This document shows, in pieces, positions 33,301 through 45,904 of a stretch of DNA of 64,000 nt (position 1 is its first letter; the number at the start of each line of letters is the position of its first letter). The DNA comes from Thinopyrum elongatum (taxonomy: Eukaryota > Streptophyta > Magnoliopsida > Poales > Poaceae). The DNA lies in assembly GCA_011799875.1 (NCBI GenBank), contig CM022297.1, positions 360,410,921-360,474,920 of the forward strand, in the 5' to 3' direction. The position numbers were made by a program, and so were the translations under genes. A model generated the notes under the pieces. It had not been told where the DNA came from and searched no databases. It saw only the letters and a program-made list of their open reading frames with translations.

Positions 33301-36231
33301 GAGTCTATGTCACTATTTGTAAAATCGTCAGATATTGGCCACGGCTTATCTAAAAGATCCATGGAAGATGGGTGTGCACAAAAGAAACGGTGTTGTATAC
33401 CTTGATGTCCATAAGCTCCCTGAAAGACCACAGAGCGAGATTGAGCGCAGGAGGTGACTCTCCCTCCCCTCCCCCCGCCCCCCGGCGTTCTTGTTGACAA
33501 TAGGAAGAGTTACAAAGGAAATAGTGTTATGGTAATCCTACCTACGCAGGGGGTATTTTGTTAAGTTTGAGTTTGATGTTTCATGGTGCTCTCTCTCTCT
33601 CTCTCTCTAGCATTAGGAAGATTGAGTTACAAAGAAAATAGTTGGAATTTAGTATGCTGAATATGGTGATGCTTTGAGTTTGTAATTAATTCTTATAGGA
33701 ATTGTGATAGCCCAAGGGTAGTCTTTCCAATTTGAGTTGTTAATGCTGATTTAATTCTTTGGCATTTTTCTGATCTGATATCATGTAATAAAATATAGTT
33801 TTTCTAAGATGTTAGTATCTCTGGGAAGCTTGGAAATGTGTGAAGGGCCGCATGTCATTCTCGTCATTTGCTGTTAAATTAGCTGGTGCCTTGATGTTTG
33901 TAATCATATTCGGAATTGTCATCACTACAGCGGATGAATTTCTAATGAATATCAATTTGATACCTTTTCTTTCTGGTGCCTATGCTTGATCCTCAGATGC
34001 TTTTGGGGCTATTCTTTTGAAAATCTTGCCACTGAGAACTCCATTGATGAAGACGGAAGCGGCATTGATGCAAATGTAGAGTATTGTTCTGTAATAAAGA
34101 CGAAATTGGGCGCGCATCGCATTGTCATGGGTGCTGAGATGGACTGCTGTGATTCAACCGACGATGGTAGGCGGTTCTATGTGGAGTTAAAAACAAGCAG
34201 AGAGGTTGTTCTTCTTTTCCATGAGCTTTGAGTGTTCTGATACCACATATATTCAATCTAGTCACCATTCTGAATTTTGTAACAGCTGGAGTATCATACG
34301 GTGGAAAAATTTGAAAGAGAGAAGTTACTTAGGTTTTGGGTAATTTCTTGTCCTCTTATTTTTGTAACTAATTGCATGACACCATTTTTTTTATCATAGC
34401 TATCATTTGCAACTTCTTATTCTGTTCTCTTCCACAGCGTGGAATTCTATATTGAAACCATGCTCCATATGATCTTAGAACAGTTCCTTTTATGAAGTTT
34501 CTTAGATTTTTAATTGACTCCCTTAAGTTCTGAGGATGATTTGTTTCTTATGTGCGGGGACTGAGGATATATGCTAGCAACTTTACATGGCGATCTTGTT
34601 ATGATTCTCTCTGCGATCACAACTTCAGCTTCATAGTATTTTATCTTCAGAAGTCATATCTTCTATATAGCTTGAAACATTAACTTTTACTTTACTAAAT
34701 ATTACAGATTCAATCATTCCTTGCTGGAGTGTCGTATGTTGTCGTGGGATTCAGGTAGTATTCAATCATCACAGCGTTCTTTGTTAGTACTTCAAGCTTC
34801 CTGTCAGAGAATAAATCCTAAGTCCTTAACATGAGATGGTTTTCAAGAGTCTTTATGGTTGTCATATGTAAGGATTATGGTATGGGTAATAGCTACACTA
34901 TTGCTGTCAATTAGATACAGAAGGAAACCCATTTCGTGTATATTTTGATTTGCGATGCTTATCTGAATTCTTCATTGGGTTCTCAGCCTCATACTCTCGA
35001 TTTGAATGCACCATACATCAGAGATTTAGTATGCACTCGTAGTGATCTAAACGCTCTTATATTTCTTTACAGAGGGAATATCAATTTATCTATTATAACA
35101 GGCCTAATGATACAATACCTTTTTTGAGTTCGCAGTTCCTTCAGTTTAATTTGTTTGACCACTTTTCAAGCATTTTGTTCAAACCTTTATGCTTACTGTT
35201 AGTGGTATGAACTTATCTCACCCAGTATGGTCTTCTGTTCTACACATTTAACACACTGCATGCTACATAACCTGTGGTTTTTGCTTAATATGAGGCATTC
35301 AACCAGAAAGACATTCAAATTCCAATCCTCTAACATTGGCTATATGGTTGATACAATTAGGAAGGAGAGTACGATTTCCTTTTCTATCTGACTGTGTTCA
35401 GTGTCGTTTGAGATGTGTAGACGGATTAGCTGTAATGTTCAAAATTGGTCTTAACTTGATCAAGTTATGCTCCTCTCTTTTTGGCTTTGCAGGAATGATG
35501 CTGGTGTACTTATACGAACTGAGAGACTAAGAACTAAAGATATCACACAAAAAGTGAAAGCAAAGAACTACTGGCAGGTATACTAAATTAATTCCGTGTT
35601 GTTTATTCACAACAGTGGAGTCTATGATATGTAAGGAAGAGCATAATATTAGGACTTGGAAGAGCATAATAACCTATATAAAAACGAATAACTGGTTTGT
35701 CTTACCAAATCTTAAATAATAGTGGAAAGGAGTGTACACTTACCATTACTCTGATGCCGCATTCCCTTTTTCTGCTTTGACGTGTAGGATAACTGATAAC
35801 TACCCTTTTTTGTAGGAGTACCAAATTACTTCCTATGCAACATATGTGACTAGCTTAATTTTAATCAAATATATGGGTTTTAATTACTTTCTTGCACTTC
35901 CCACTGTAATATTCAGGGTGGTGTCTGCTTGGCCTTTGCTGACGAGGTTTTATGCTGGCTGTATGGCACTGTCAAAGAAAGTGAGAATTCCTTCACCACT
36001 CTACTAGATGCATCTTCACCTTCCTCTTTCAAAAATATGCACTTTTGCCATTCATAATCCTGAGTACTTCTCTTCACGTGCGTGATATCATTTGCCCCAT
36101 CTCTTTCAGATGAAGACTACGTTCTGCAATTTGCGCACCCATTCCATCGACTGGAACTATTAAAAGCCCAGTCTCCGTGCCCCGAGGCAATAACTCTGCA
36201 TGTGGAACAGCTCACCGGTGCAACAAACTAG
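30351..36231 (+). CDS. DXO1: DXO/Rai1-family decapping nuclease homolog
   Basis: The protein removes non-canonical 5' caps (NAD+, unmethylated) from RNA; the Arabidopsis homolog DXO1 also supports cap methylation through its N-terminal extension. Thirteen exons with GT/AG introns: 30351-30723, 31700-31926, 32008-32073, 32207-32285, 32884-32963, 33050-33073, 33332-33453, 33997-34204, 34286-34339, 34708-34754, 35493-35577, 35917-35980, 36110-36231. They give 516 residues in a continuous frame. Residues 1-115 are Ser/Asp/Glu-rich; an RGG-rich stretch (GGRGGRGPP) follows in exon 2. The core has [40 protein letters not shown] (E332), GAEMDCCD (E371, D373) and [10 protein letters not shown] (E387, K389), the metal-binding residues of the family. 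The C-terminus reads [17 protein letters not shown]. No lesion was found. Exon 6 has only 24 nt. Likely nuclear or chloroplast location, as in Arabidopsis. Confidence 0.92.
33588..33608 (+). repeat. (CT)n microsatellite in DXO1 intron 7
   Basis: A run of about ten CT units lies between exons 7 and 8. Confidence 0.9.
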
Positions 36232-37070
36232 ATCTGTTCCTAAGCAAAGCTCCGGCACTGATATTTCAAGAAGCGGACAGTTTTGACGGACCTTAGCAGG
36301 GTCGCGCCTTACAATGGTTTTATCTATACTGGGTTCGAGGGGCTGATACGGATGCATAAGAGACCGACGACGTCACACTATATAGTCGGTCGATAACTGG
36401 AGGCAGCTATGGTCACGGTTTGCTCTGAGTGCCCAAAGAGATTTTGAAGCCATCGAACACTGTATTTCTTCGGTAATACTAAGTCATAAATTAGGGAACT
36501 GCAGAGTTACGCTGCCATTGTAATGGTTCATCGCGCAAGGCACCAACGATGTGTAACTTTTGTACCAGTGATGATATTGAACTTTGGACAGACGTTGCCA
36601 TGCAATATTAACATGTCAAGAACACCCTTTGGAGGTTAACTAGCGGTATATGCTAAGAGTTCCTTTTCAGCTTATGGAGAATATTTGTTACGGCACCGCA
36701 TCTTCATTTATATGAAAAAAATAGGGTTTATATACATGAGTTTTTGAAGGGAACTCATTGAAACCCATGAGACATGGTTGTTCCAGTTCTTGAGCTGCTT
36801 TCTCAATGAATTATTACTTTGAAACTTAAAATGTGTGTGTCTAGCACATCTGCATCTTGTATGGTTAGATATACAAACTAGATAAATGACCTAGGGTCTG
36901 CCAGTCAGTGACACGGATGACGGCTCCGGCAAGGAGGGGTGCGAGGCAGTGCGGTGTCTGCCGGTGAGAGGCGATAGGGTGACGTGGTAGCACGTGTTTT
37001 TTTTTTTGCCCCTACTTTCCGTAAATAGCGGTTATTTTAGAGATAGGGAAGCTGTTGGAGATGTTATGAC
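36232..37070 (+). other. DXO1 3' UTR and intergenic sequence
   Basis: There is no gene. The first 370 bp or so probably include the 3' UTR; no strong AATAAA is seen there, though AT-rich 'aagtcataaattagg' near 36480 could serve. The rest is AT-rich until GC-rich spacer at about 36900-37000. Confidence 0.45.
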
Positions 37071-37345
37071 TAAGAGCATCTCCAGCCGTTCGCCCCTCAG
37101 GGGCTAGAAAAAAGCGTCGCTTGGGGGTGAACCGGCGATATTTTCGGCGTGGGGGCGATCAGGTTCCCAGCTGCCGTCCCCAGTTCGCCCCTCCCAGACG
37201 CCCTTTTGTAAATATTTTTAAAGACAAAATCGGCCAAAACTCGGCAAACACGACATAGATACGGCGATATTTAGGCGTTCCACAGTTTTTTTCATATTGA
37301 AAACATAATCTACTAAAAGGAAGAAAAAAACTGTTGTTGCCGCGC

Positions 37346-40136
37346 CTATAGGCCGAAGAGCTTGCTGAAGGCGTCGTAGTCGCCGTCGTCGTCGTCCTCC
37401 TTCTCCTTCACTCTGCGGCCGTCCCTGTTGGACCCCTGCCCGGAGTCGCCCCGGCGGACTGGTTTGGCCGGCGGCGGCGCGTTGTCGTCGCTGTCCTCGA
37501 GGACGATGACGCCTCCCTTGTCGTGGCCATGGCGGCGAGCGGCGATCTCCTCTAGGGCGCGGCGCTGGCGCTCCATCTCCAGCCGGACCCAATCCTCCCG
37601 CGCCCACTTCATGGCGGCCTCGTCGTCGAACGCGTCATCGTGCTCGCTCTTCACGGCGGCGAGCCCCGGCTTCGTCTTCGGCTTGACGAGGCGGGAGTTA
37701 GGAGCCGAGGAGGAGGCACGGCCGCCCTCGTTGATGACGAGGGCGGCGCCGCTGGTGCGCCGGCCGAGCGGCGTTTCCGCGGGCTCGGCCTTGACGCTGA
37801 CGATGTTGGGAATCGTTGCATGGAAAATAATTTTTTTTCTACGCACACACAATGATCTATCCATGGAGATGCATAGCAACGAGGGGGAGAGTGTGTCTAC
37901 GTACCCTCGTAGACCGTAAGAGAAAGCGTTTCACAACGCGGTTGATGTAGTCGAACTTTCTTCGCGCTCCAACCGATCTAGTACCGAACGCACGGCACCT
38001 CCGCGTTCTGCACATGTTCAGCTCGAGGACGTCCTACGCCTTCTTGATCCAGCAAGACGGCGAGGTAGTAGATGAGTTCCTACAGCACGACGGCGTGGTG
38101 ACGGTGATGGTGATGTGATCTCCGCAGGGCTTCGCCTAAGCACTACGAAAATATGACCGAGGGAGTAAACGGTGGACGGGGGCACCGCACACGGCTAAGA
38201 CAATGTTATGTCCTTGTGTGGCGCCCCCTCCCCACATATATATAGGTGGAAGGGGAGGAGGCAGCCCCTAGGGCGCCCCAAGAGACCTGGCGGCAGCCCT
38301 AGGGCTGCTGCCTTGCCCTGCGCCCCCTCTTTCCTTATTTGGACATGAGGGGGAAAGGAAAGGGAGATGGCTGCCTTAGGGCGCCTCCCTTTTCCTTCCC
38401 TCCCTCTTTTGGTGCATGGGCAGGGGGTAGAGGGGCGCACCAACCCCTTTGTGGGCTGGTGTGCTCTTCCCCTTTTGGCCCACAAGGCCCAAAAACCTAC
38501 CGGGGCTGCCCGGAACCCCTTCCGGTGACCCGATAAGTACCCAGTACCACCCGAAACACTTTCGGTGTCCAAATACCATCGTCCTATATATCAATCTTTA
38601 CCTCTCGACCATTTCGAGACTCCTCGTCATGTCCGTGATCTCATCCGGGACTCCGAACAACATTCGGTCACCAAATCACATAACTCATATAATACTATAT
38701 CGTCAACGAACGTTAAGCGTGCGGACCCTACGGGTTCGAGAACTATGTAGACATGACCGAGACACCTCTCCGGTCAATAACCAATAGCGGAACCTGGATG
38801 CCCATATTGGCTCCTACATATTCTACGAAGATCTTTATTGGTCGAACCGTTATGACAGCATACGTAATTCCCTTTGTCCATCGGTATGTTACTTGCCCGA
38901 GATTCGATCGTCGGTATCTTCATACCTAGTTCAATCTCGTTACCGGCAAGTCTCTTTACTCGTTCCGTAATACATCACCTCGTGACTAACTCCTTAGTCG
39001 TTTGCTTGCAAGCTTATGATGTGTATTATCGAGAGGGTCCAGAGATACCTCTCCGATACTCGGAGTGACAAATCATAATCTCGATCTATGCCAACTCAAT
39101 AAATACCTTCGGAGATACCTGTAGAGCATCTTTATAATCACCCAGTTACGTTATGATGTTTGATAGCACACAAGGCATTCCTCCGGTACCCGGGAGTTGC
39201 ATAATCTCATAGTCGAAGGAATATGTATTTGACATGAAGAAAGCAATAGCAATAAAACTGAACGATTATTATGCTAAGCTAACGGATGTGTCTTGTCCAT
39301 CACATCATTCTCCTAATGATGTGATCCCGTTATCAAATGACAACTCATGTCCATGGTTGGGAAACCATAACCATCTTTGATCAACGAGCTAGTCAAGTAG
39401 AGGCTCACTAGGGACACGGTGTTTGTTTATGTATTCACACATGTATTTAGGTTTCCGATCAATACAATTCTAGCATGAATAATAAACCTTTATCATGAAA
39501 TAAGGAAATATAAAATAACAACATTATTATTGCCTCTAGGGCATATTTCCTTCAGACGAGCGCCCGCGATTCGGAGGAGTGGGAGGAGGAACGGGAAGAG
39601 GAGGATGAGGAGGACCCACCCAGCATGCGCCTCGGCAGCCATGGGCCGCCACTCCGGCGGGGGGCCGGGGCCACCGGGTACTGGAGCGGCGGATCGTTGC
39701 CGCCCTCGAGGTACTCGAGGATGGCGTGGAGCGTGTGGCCAGGGGCGCCCCACCACAGGCGGCGACCGTCGCTGTTGTTGCGCCCCCTTACCACCGACGC
39801 GTTGTTAGTGGAGGCAAGCCGCTCCTCCTGTCGGCGTTGGAAGTACGCCAACCAGTGCGCGTGGTCGTCGGTGGCGTACTCCGGGAGGTCCCGCTCCTCC
39901 TTCGTCAGCGAGCCCCGAACCCGGTCGATCTCGGCGTGGAAGTAGCCGGGGCGGTCGACGTCGGGCTGCGGGGGGACTGGGACGCCCCCGGCGCTGAGCC
40001 TCCACCGCCCCAGCACGCGCATGTCGGGCGTCGCCGGGTAGTTCGCCTCGTGGAGGAGGTTGGCTTCCCACTTGTGCAGGTGGCGGCGGCCGAAGCCGTT
40101 GGCCGCCGCTCCATCGCCGGGGAACCGCTCTCCCAT
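37346..40136 (-). pseudogene. Harbinger-associated ORF of unknown function, split by solo LTR
   Basis: Removing the solo LTR and one target duplication joins 39555-40136 to 37346-37798 in frame: 1035 nt, 344 residues, starting MGERFPGDG. Seen: HLHKWEANLLHEANYPATPD and WRLSAGGVPVPP near the start, GRNNSDGRRLWWGAPG in the middle, a Ser-run (GGSSSSSSSRSS), then VKAEPAETPLGRR, AMKWAREDWVRLEMERQRRA, and an acidic end KEKEDDDDGDYDAFSKLFGL. The acidic and basic helices suggest a nuclear protein. Similar hypothetical proteins are abundant in wheat relatives; I know of no function. The upstream in-frame ATG at 40484 lies in less conserved sequence, so 40136 is preferred. Confidence 0.6.
37804..39554 (-). 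mobile_element. Solo LTR, BARE1/Angela/WIS-type Copia
   Basis: On the minus strand it starts TGAAGGAAATATGCCCTAG (family consensus TGTTGGAAATATGCCC) and ends TTCCCAACA, 1751 bp. A perfect 5-bp duplication, gacga, flanks it (37799-37803, 39555-39559). With no internal domain, it is a solo LTR left by recombination between the two LTRs. A TATA-like 'cctatatatat' (minus, near 38238-38248) matches the LTR promoter of this family. Confidence 0.92.
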
Positions 40137-40645
40137 CGGCGGGGCTTGCGCGCGGTGGCTAGATGGGGAGAGAGGGGAAGAGAGATCGTCGGCGGCGAGA
40201 GAGAGGGGCTGCGGGGCGAGTGCGTCCACCGGCGAGGGAGGGGGCCGGCTTTTATAGCGGCGGGGGGCGGCAAACGTTTGTACGCGTGGCAGGAGAGGAC
40301 GCGTCGCCGCACTGCGACGCCCGTGAGGAATCAATGGAAGGCTGACCGGCGGCAGCCTTGGCATTGATTCCTGATTCCCCACAGGAAACTGAGGCGATGA
40401 GGACGACGATGCGCGGGGGTCGCTGACTCGGCGGGCCCGCCGTTCTTTCGCGCAAAAAACGATTCTCCCGGTGCCCCCGGGCACCCCCCCAGCGCGCCGG
40501 GTTCGGCCTGGGTCCGCCGGCGCCAGTTTTTGGCCCTAACCGGTGAAAATTAGGCTCCTGGGGGTGCGACTGGGCCGTTTTTTCAGCGCCGGCGCTAAAA
40601 AATGGCCCGGGGGGCCTGTTGGGGGCGCGGCTGGAGATGCTCTAA

Positions 40646-41416
40646 CACATAAGTCGATCAATCATGTTAAATCACCCTTCACTGTTTACATCCACCTCCA
40701 CACCAGTTTCAACTGTTTGATGATGGTCAATAAAAGTACTTTCTGTTAGTTTGAAAACAATATCGTTTGAGAAATAAATGCTTCAAGAAGAAAAATTGCG
40801 AAAACATCTCCTTTTAATTGGCGATTGAGCATGTATTTTGTGCTCTCGGGAACACGTTCCGTGTTTATTTCAGAATTTTTTAAAAACTGAGTTGGAAAGT
40901 TTAAAAGAAATAGTGTGTAGATATTAGAGTGGGTCATGTGCCAACAAAATTATATTATTTTGGAAGAATTCATTGTTAGGCTGAAAAGAAAAAATAACAG
41001 TGGGGAGCTAGAATTACACTTTCATGTTTGTAGAAGTGCTTGGTTTTGTAATTGTTTTTACACTGCTTACAAATGAATTGCGACTTTGGCAAAACATGAA
41101 ATCCGAAAACAAACTTGAGATTTTCTTTGGATTTTTCAGATGTGTGTTTTTATTTTATTTTTTACTACATCCTTGGAAAGAGAGAACATGCTCCTGACTC
41201 CTGAAGTCCTGAGCACACTCCGGGCGTCTGAACCCTTCCTCGGTTCAGAAGTGTTTTTTTTTCGGTTCTGAACCCCTCTTCTCTTCCGCGTTCCGCCCCA
41301 GCATCGGCGGCTCTTGCGAGCTCCTAAAGCCGCGACCCCCGACGCCATAATCCCCAGAGCAGAGCCATCCTCTCTCTCCTCGGGAGCCCTCACAAGCGAG
41401 AGGCGAGAGACCAGAG
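40646..41416 (+). promoter_or_regulatory. Upstream region of the methyltransferase gene
   Basis: AT-rich intergenic DNA from the Harbinger end to about 41160, then a transition to GC-rich sequence (41280-41416) that probably contains the promoter and 5' UTR. No clear TATA box. A T-run lies at 41253-41261. Confidence 0.4.
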
Positions 41417-43630
41417 ATGGGCGGTGGCAACTGCAACCCCAAGGACTTCGGCGCCGCCGCCTACTGGGACGCCCGCTACTCCTCCTCCTCTCCCTCCACT
41501 GGCGGCAAGGGCGGCGGCGGCGGGTTCTTCGACTGGTACCAATCGTACTCGGCGCTCCGCCCCCTCCTCCGCGCCTGCGTGCCCGCCTCCTCCCGGGTCC
41601 TCATGCTCGGCTGCGGCAACTCCCGTACGTCCCCTTCAGTTACACGCCGTACCTTAGCTGTCGCGATCTAGCTGCCAATTCGAAAATTTAGTGCTCTGAT
41701 GCAGCCGGTTCTGGTCCATCCACGGTTACCGGCGCATTTATGATTTGGAAATTGAAACTTGCATGTTCAGTGCTCCCTATGCACCGTGATTTGGGACTTG
41801 AATGTTCAGTGCTCCCCTGTTTCATCTGTTATCTGAATTTATCGTGATTGCTGACGATGCATTGCTTTCAACTTTGTGCAAGATTAATGTTCAGTGCTCC
41901 CCTGACACACTCTTCTGTGAATTTTATCATGATTGCTGAGGATGCTTTACTTACCTGGATCAACTTTTTACAAGATTTACCCTTGAAGCTACTCTAATCT
42001 AGCTCTGTTGTTAGATTTATGGTTTAACGTGTATGTAACGCCCAGTTTGATGTTGTTCTATTCGTTGTTTTGGGCAGTTCTGTCGGAGGACATGGTAAAG
42101 GATGGTTACCAGAACATAGTAAACATAGACATCTCATCAGTTGTAATCGAGCAGATGAAAGAGAAGCACACGGATATCCCACAGCTTACATGTATTTTTT
42201 GCTGATAATTTCCATTTTCACAATTTATCAGTTATGATCTCTATATAAGTCTAGTTACTTGGGTGTTTTATACTATGCTTGAAGATATGAAGTTGGATGT
42301 CAGAGATATGAGCTTCTTTGGAGATGGATCATTTGATTGTATCATCGACAAAGGTATAAGCCTTAAGCTTCATATGTTTTTCGAAAGCACTTGATATGTT
42401 TCATAAGTTACTAGTCTTGAAAACTCTGTTCATTAAGTTTATCCAAATGAGCCCATGCATCTTTTTTTTTTCTTTGCCACTCTATTTACCATTGTACCAA
42501 ACCTTTTCTGTAGGAACTTTGGATGCTATGATGGTAAGCAGCTATCGTTCAGCAAACTGCAAATCAACTTAAAATGATCAGGCATGAAATGATCTCATGG
42601 TACTGATTTTCATTTTACATATTCTAGTGTGGCGATGATGCCCCTCACGGTGCTTACAAAATGCTAGCAGAAGTGGCAAGGTAAAAAAAATGTATTCACT
42701 CTTTCTACATGATTTGATCCCCAACTGATGCCTTCGGTGTTTTAATTAAACTGCTCTATCTTTTCAGGCTTATGAGGCCTGGTGGGATTTACATGTTGGT
42801 ACATCCTCTAATCCTAAAGATATTTGGAATGAATGAATATTTGATGATTTTATGAAGAGATAACTTTCTTTGACAGATAACATATGGTGCTCCTAAGGAA
42901 CGTCTGACACTTCTGAACCAAGTCCGATGCCATTGGGAAGTTGAGCTTTACATTATGCGTAAGTCTGAAGATCGCGCCCAAGTACCGTTTCTACCATATT
43001 ACTCTATTATAGCGTACATGATTTGCTTTATTATGTGGGAACTATGGATTCAAAACTGTGAGGTTTGCTTCCTTCTGTAGAACTATGGATGCAAAACTGC
43101 AAAGTTTGCTTCCACTACTACCCAATTCTCATAAGATGCTAAAAACTACAATAGAGATATGAATAAAGGTTGCTACTGACTGATTATAGCACACAATGGT
43201 ATTGGAATTTCTGGGGAGGGAATAAATTACTACAATTTTATTGGGAACTTATATGCCCCTCTCTGTTTGCAAAATCTGTGGATCTACTATCTAGGTTTGC
43301 ATATTGTTGTATGCGTCATTCGGAAAAGCATGTCACTAATGCTTTGTGCCACTTTCAATGGGCAAAGACCAAAATACCCTTGTTTGATGGTTAGTCAGTG
43401 CCTCAGTGGCAACCTTGACTTGATTTAATGACGGCGGCAGTGGCCTCAGTGGCAACCTGCTCTGTGCTTCATGCCCTCGACCAAGCCGTGTCATTAAGCA
43501 AAGGTATTTTGGTCCTTTTTTCTGTTCCATTGAAATTGGTATTGAACACTGGTGGCGTATACAACAACACAACACGCAGACTAAACTGGCAGGTCCAACA
43601 TTCTGCAAACTCAGAGCGGCATATATGATA

Positions 43631-43664
<34 letters not shown>

Positions 43665-43921
43665 ATTTTGTTGCATAGGCCTTGACATTGTATCTGTTCT
43701 TTCTGCTAGCAGCCACACCTGGATACCAGCTGAAATGCAGCAACGGTGTTCCACAAGCCATGATGGAGAAAGTTGCACTGACAGTGCATGGCCAACTGCC
43801 ACCTGACTACGTTCTCAAGGATCCAGAGTCGCATTTCATTTATGTTTGTTACAAGTCAGATATAGTGACTGAAGATAATTCGATGGTTGCTGGTCAAGAT
43901 GATTCCATGACTTCATTTTAA
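41417..43921 (+). CDS. SAM-dependent methyltransferase, EEF1A lysine methyltransferase 4-like
   Basis: A class-I methyltransferase; the human homolog EEF1AKMT4 methylates a lysine of translation factor eEF1A, and plant homologs are annotated by similarity. Exons with GT/AG introns: 41417-41624, 42078-42191, 42285-42353, 42514-42533, 42628-42680, 42768-42798, 42877-42958, 43713-43921, giving 261 residues without a lesion. Seen: YWDARY and FFDWYQSYSALRPLL near the start (family hallmark), motif I VLMLGCGNS, acidic loop NIDISSVVIEQM, KLDVRDMSFF, post-motif FDCIIDKGTLDAMM, and VARLMRPGGIYMLITYGAP. Exon 4 is only 20 nt. Start chosen because MGGGNCNP fits plant relatives. The 754-bp last intron contains a C/AC microsatellite. 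Probably cytosolic. Confidence 0.9.
43631..43660 (+). repeat. C17 tract plus (AC)n microsatellite
   Basis: Seventeen C residues are followed by about six AC units, 52 bp before the last exon of the methyltransferase gene. Confidence 0.95.
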
Positions 43922-44337
43922 TAGAGTCCAACCACAACAACCAAATTAATTATTGCCATGACTTCAAAATGATTTCCTTCTCATCCTTTGTCTGAATGGT
44001 AAAGATTGTTACAGTTGATTATGAACATACCCTTTCGTGCCATATCTGGCGTGAGTGAGAGTCAGTGTGTGCTTTGTGCAAGTTGGGAGATTTAAGAAAC
44101 AGTTGTTACTGTGTTTCTATCTGCCATTACTTAGTAAGTGAACCTGCTGAGTTCTATTTAGTTCGCTTGGAATGAGTAAATTTCATTTCTCTGCAAGCCT
44201 TAATTGATATTATATGTGCATTCTTTTGAGCCAATATGCATCATAAGCCTTCTTCACAACAATGATACATTAGTACAACTTTTATTCTGTTTTATAGTGC
44301 GTATTTTATTTCTATATATAATTTTTAATTATAGTGC
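43922..44337 (+). other. Methyltransferase 3' UTR and flank
   Basis: AT-rich sequence with no gene; it likely includes the 3' UTR. No unambiguous polyadenylation signal was noticed. Confidence 0.4.
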
Positions 44338-44347
44338 GCATTTGCAG

Positions 44348-44730
44348 AGTGGGGCTTTTTGGCTCTCGAGCTCCATGGAGCCTGAAATTTTCAAAATTCA
44401 ACTTGTTAAGTTTCAAAAGAATCTGAAAATAAACACACAGGTACTTATAGATGTATAGTAGATGTGTGTAAAATTTCATTATGAAATTTGTTTTGACGTG
44501 GACTGTAAAAAAATCATGTATTCTTATAGCGAATAGTACATGTGCTAGAAATACATTTTTTTTGTAGCTTGCATAAAAGTATATCTCTCCATGAAACTTT
44601 ATAGACAAGTATAGTATACAACAATAGGTATGTGTGTATTTTTTGAAACCTAAAAATAATAATTTGATTTTTCTTTTTTCTTTAAAAAAAATTGGGCTTC
44701 ATGGAGCTCGAGCTCCATTAGTAATTTCCG
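44348..44730. mobile_element. Mutator-type MITE
   Basis: The 383-bp element has inverted ends containing GAGCTCCATGGAGCC (left) and ATGGAGCTCGAGCTCCAT (right). It is flanked by a perfect 10-bp duplication, gcatttgcag (44338-44347 and 44731-44740); that length fits Mutator-like transposition. AT-rich and non-coding. A related half-copy lies near 46245. Confidence 0.75.
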
Positions 44731-44903
44731 GCATTTGCAGTGCTACTTTGGACAAAAATGACCCTCAACTAGAATCACGGGAGGAGTTAGGGCATTCCAA
44801 TGCAGATGGCCAAACATACCTCATAAAATATCGGTACATGTCCACGGACAACTGTTCGTGTGAAGGTCGTCCAACCGTTTACCTCAAATTCGGACTTGAC
44901 TGA

Positions 44904-45904
44904 GAGCATCTCTAGCAGCCGCGCGGCGCGCTAAAAAACCTTTTGCAGCGCGCGGATCATCTGTTTTTGCGCGGCGCGGTCTGCTTGCTCCAGCGGCCGT
45001 TGCAAAGTTTAGCGCGCGCGAGCCGCTCCAGCAGACGCGCTAAACTGCAGCGCGCGCGAGCAGCCGACGCTTGCCATATGTTGAGTTTTGGAGATGGTGA
45101 TGTTTGAAACATGAAAACATAGACATAAACCCAAACAAGTTCATGACATAAAAGTTCAAATTCATGCCCACAACATCATCCAACCAAGTTCAAAATCCGA
45201 ACGAAGTTCATGACAAAGTTCACACAAACGAATGGCACATCTCAACAATCATGCCTCATCCTCGTCTTCGTCCTCCTCTTCCTCCGATTCATCTTCCTCA
45301 TCCGAAGACGATTCTTCCTCCTCCTCTTCATTTTGAAGCGCCGCATCGTCATCGGGAGCTCGGAAGCGCCGCCTTGTTCTTCTTCGCGGATACCTTGCCC
45401 TTCTTCGCCGCATTCGGGAGCTTCGAGAGGGGGGCACGTGGCTTCACGGCGGGCGCCGGCGCGACGCCACCCGCCGCCGAGGTCGTCCGTGGCGGCATGA
45501 AAAGGCCGCGCGCGATACCGGTGCTTGGAGGAGCACCGGCGGAGGCGAAGCCAAAGCTCCCCGCGCTAGGGTTTGCGGCGGCGGCGGAGGGGTCGCGGGG
45601 TGTAGGAAGGGGTGAGGGGGGGTGCCGGCGCGGCCGTCCATCGGGTCAATTCGCCGGCGGCGGCGCGGGCGGGGCGAAAGTGGAGCGGCGGAGAAAGTGC
45701 GGCGCGAGCGCTCGAGTGTGCGGCGCGCGGAAGTGGGAGCACCAAATAAACGGCGCGCGATGGCGATTCGGACCGCGCACTGAACTCTTTATGTCGCGCG
45801 CGTGGTTATTGCGCCTTCGCTGAAGTTAGGTTAGCGATTGCGCGCGCGCTAAAAATCATAAATTTACGGCGTGGCGCTTATATAGCGTGGCTGTAGAGAT
45901 GCTC
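44904..45904 (-). mobile_element. Harbinger deletion derivative
   Basis: A 1001-bp element with inverted ends GAGCATCTCTAGCAGCC and GGCTGTAGAGATGCTC, flanked by tga (44901-44903, 45905-45907). Repetitive 'gcgcgc' motifs fill both subterminal regions. It keeps only the two ends of an ORF. Confidence 0.7.
45249..45498 (-). pseudogene. Remnant of a Harbinger accessory ORF
   Basis: The minus strand from 45498 reads MPPRTTSAAGG then KPRAPLSKLPNAAKKGK, a basic N-terminus typical of DNA-binding ORFs carried by cereal Harbinger elements. Near 45360 the frame shifts and jumps to an acidic tail rich in E, D and S that ends at 45249. The central domain is gone, so this is a fused relic of both ends of the gene. 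Confidence 0.5.

Larger units (their letters stand above)
37074..40642 (-). mobile_element. Harbinger-like TIR element with one long ORF
   Basis: Ends are perfect 15-bp inverted repeats (GAGCATCTCCAGCCG) flanked by taa at 37071-37073 and 40643-40645, as in PIF/Harbinger elements. Without the solo LTR nested inside, it is about 1.8 kb. It carries one GC-rich minus-strand ORF and no DDE transposase, so it would need a helper. The family looks common in Triticeae, but I cannot give it a name. Confidence 0.75.

Noticed and set aside
37804..39554. Small ORFs with GC-rich peptides (for example 38195-38572)
   Set aside because: They lie in a solo LTR of a well-known Copia type that has no LTR-encoded protein.
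39726..40367. 213-codon plus-strand ORF
   Set aside because: Shadow of the minus-strand Harbinger-associated ORF in GC-rich DNA.
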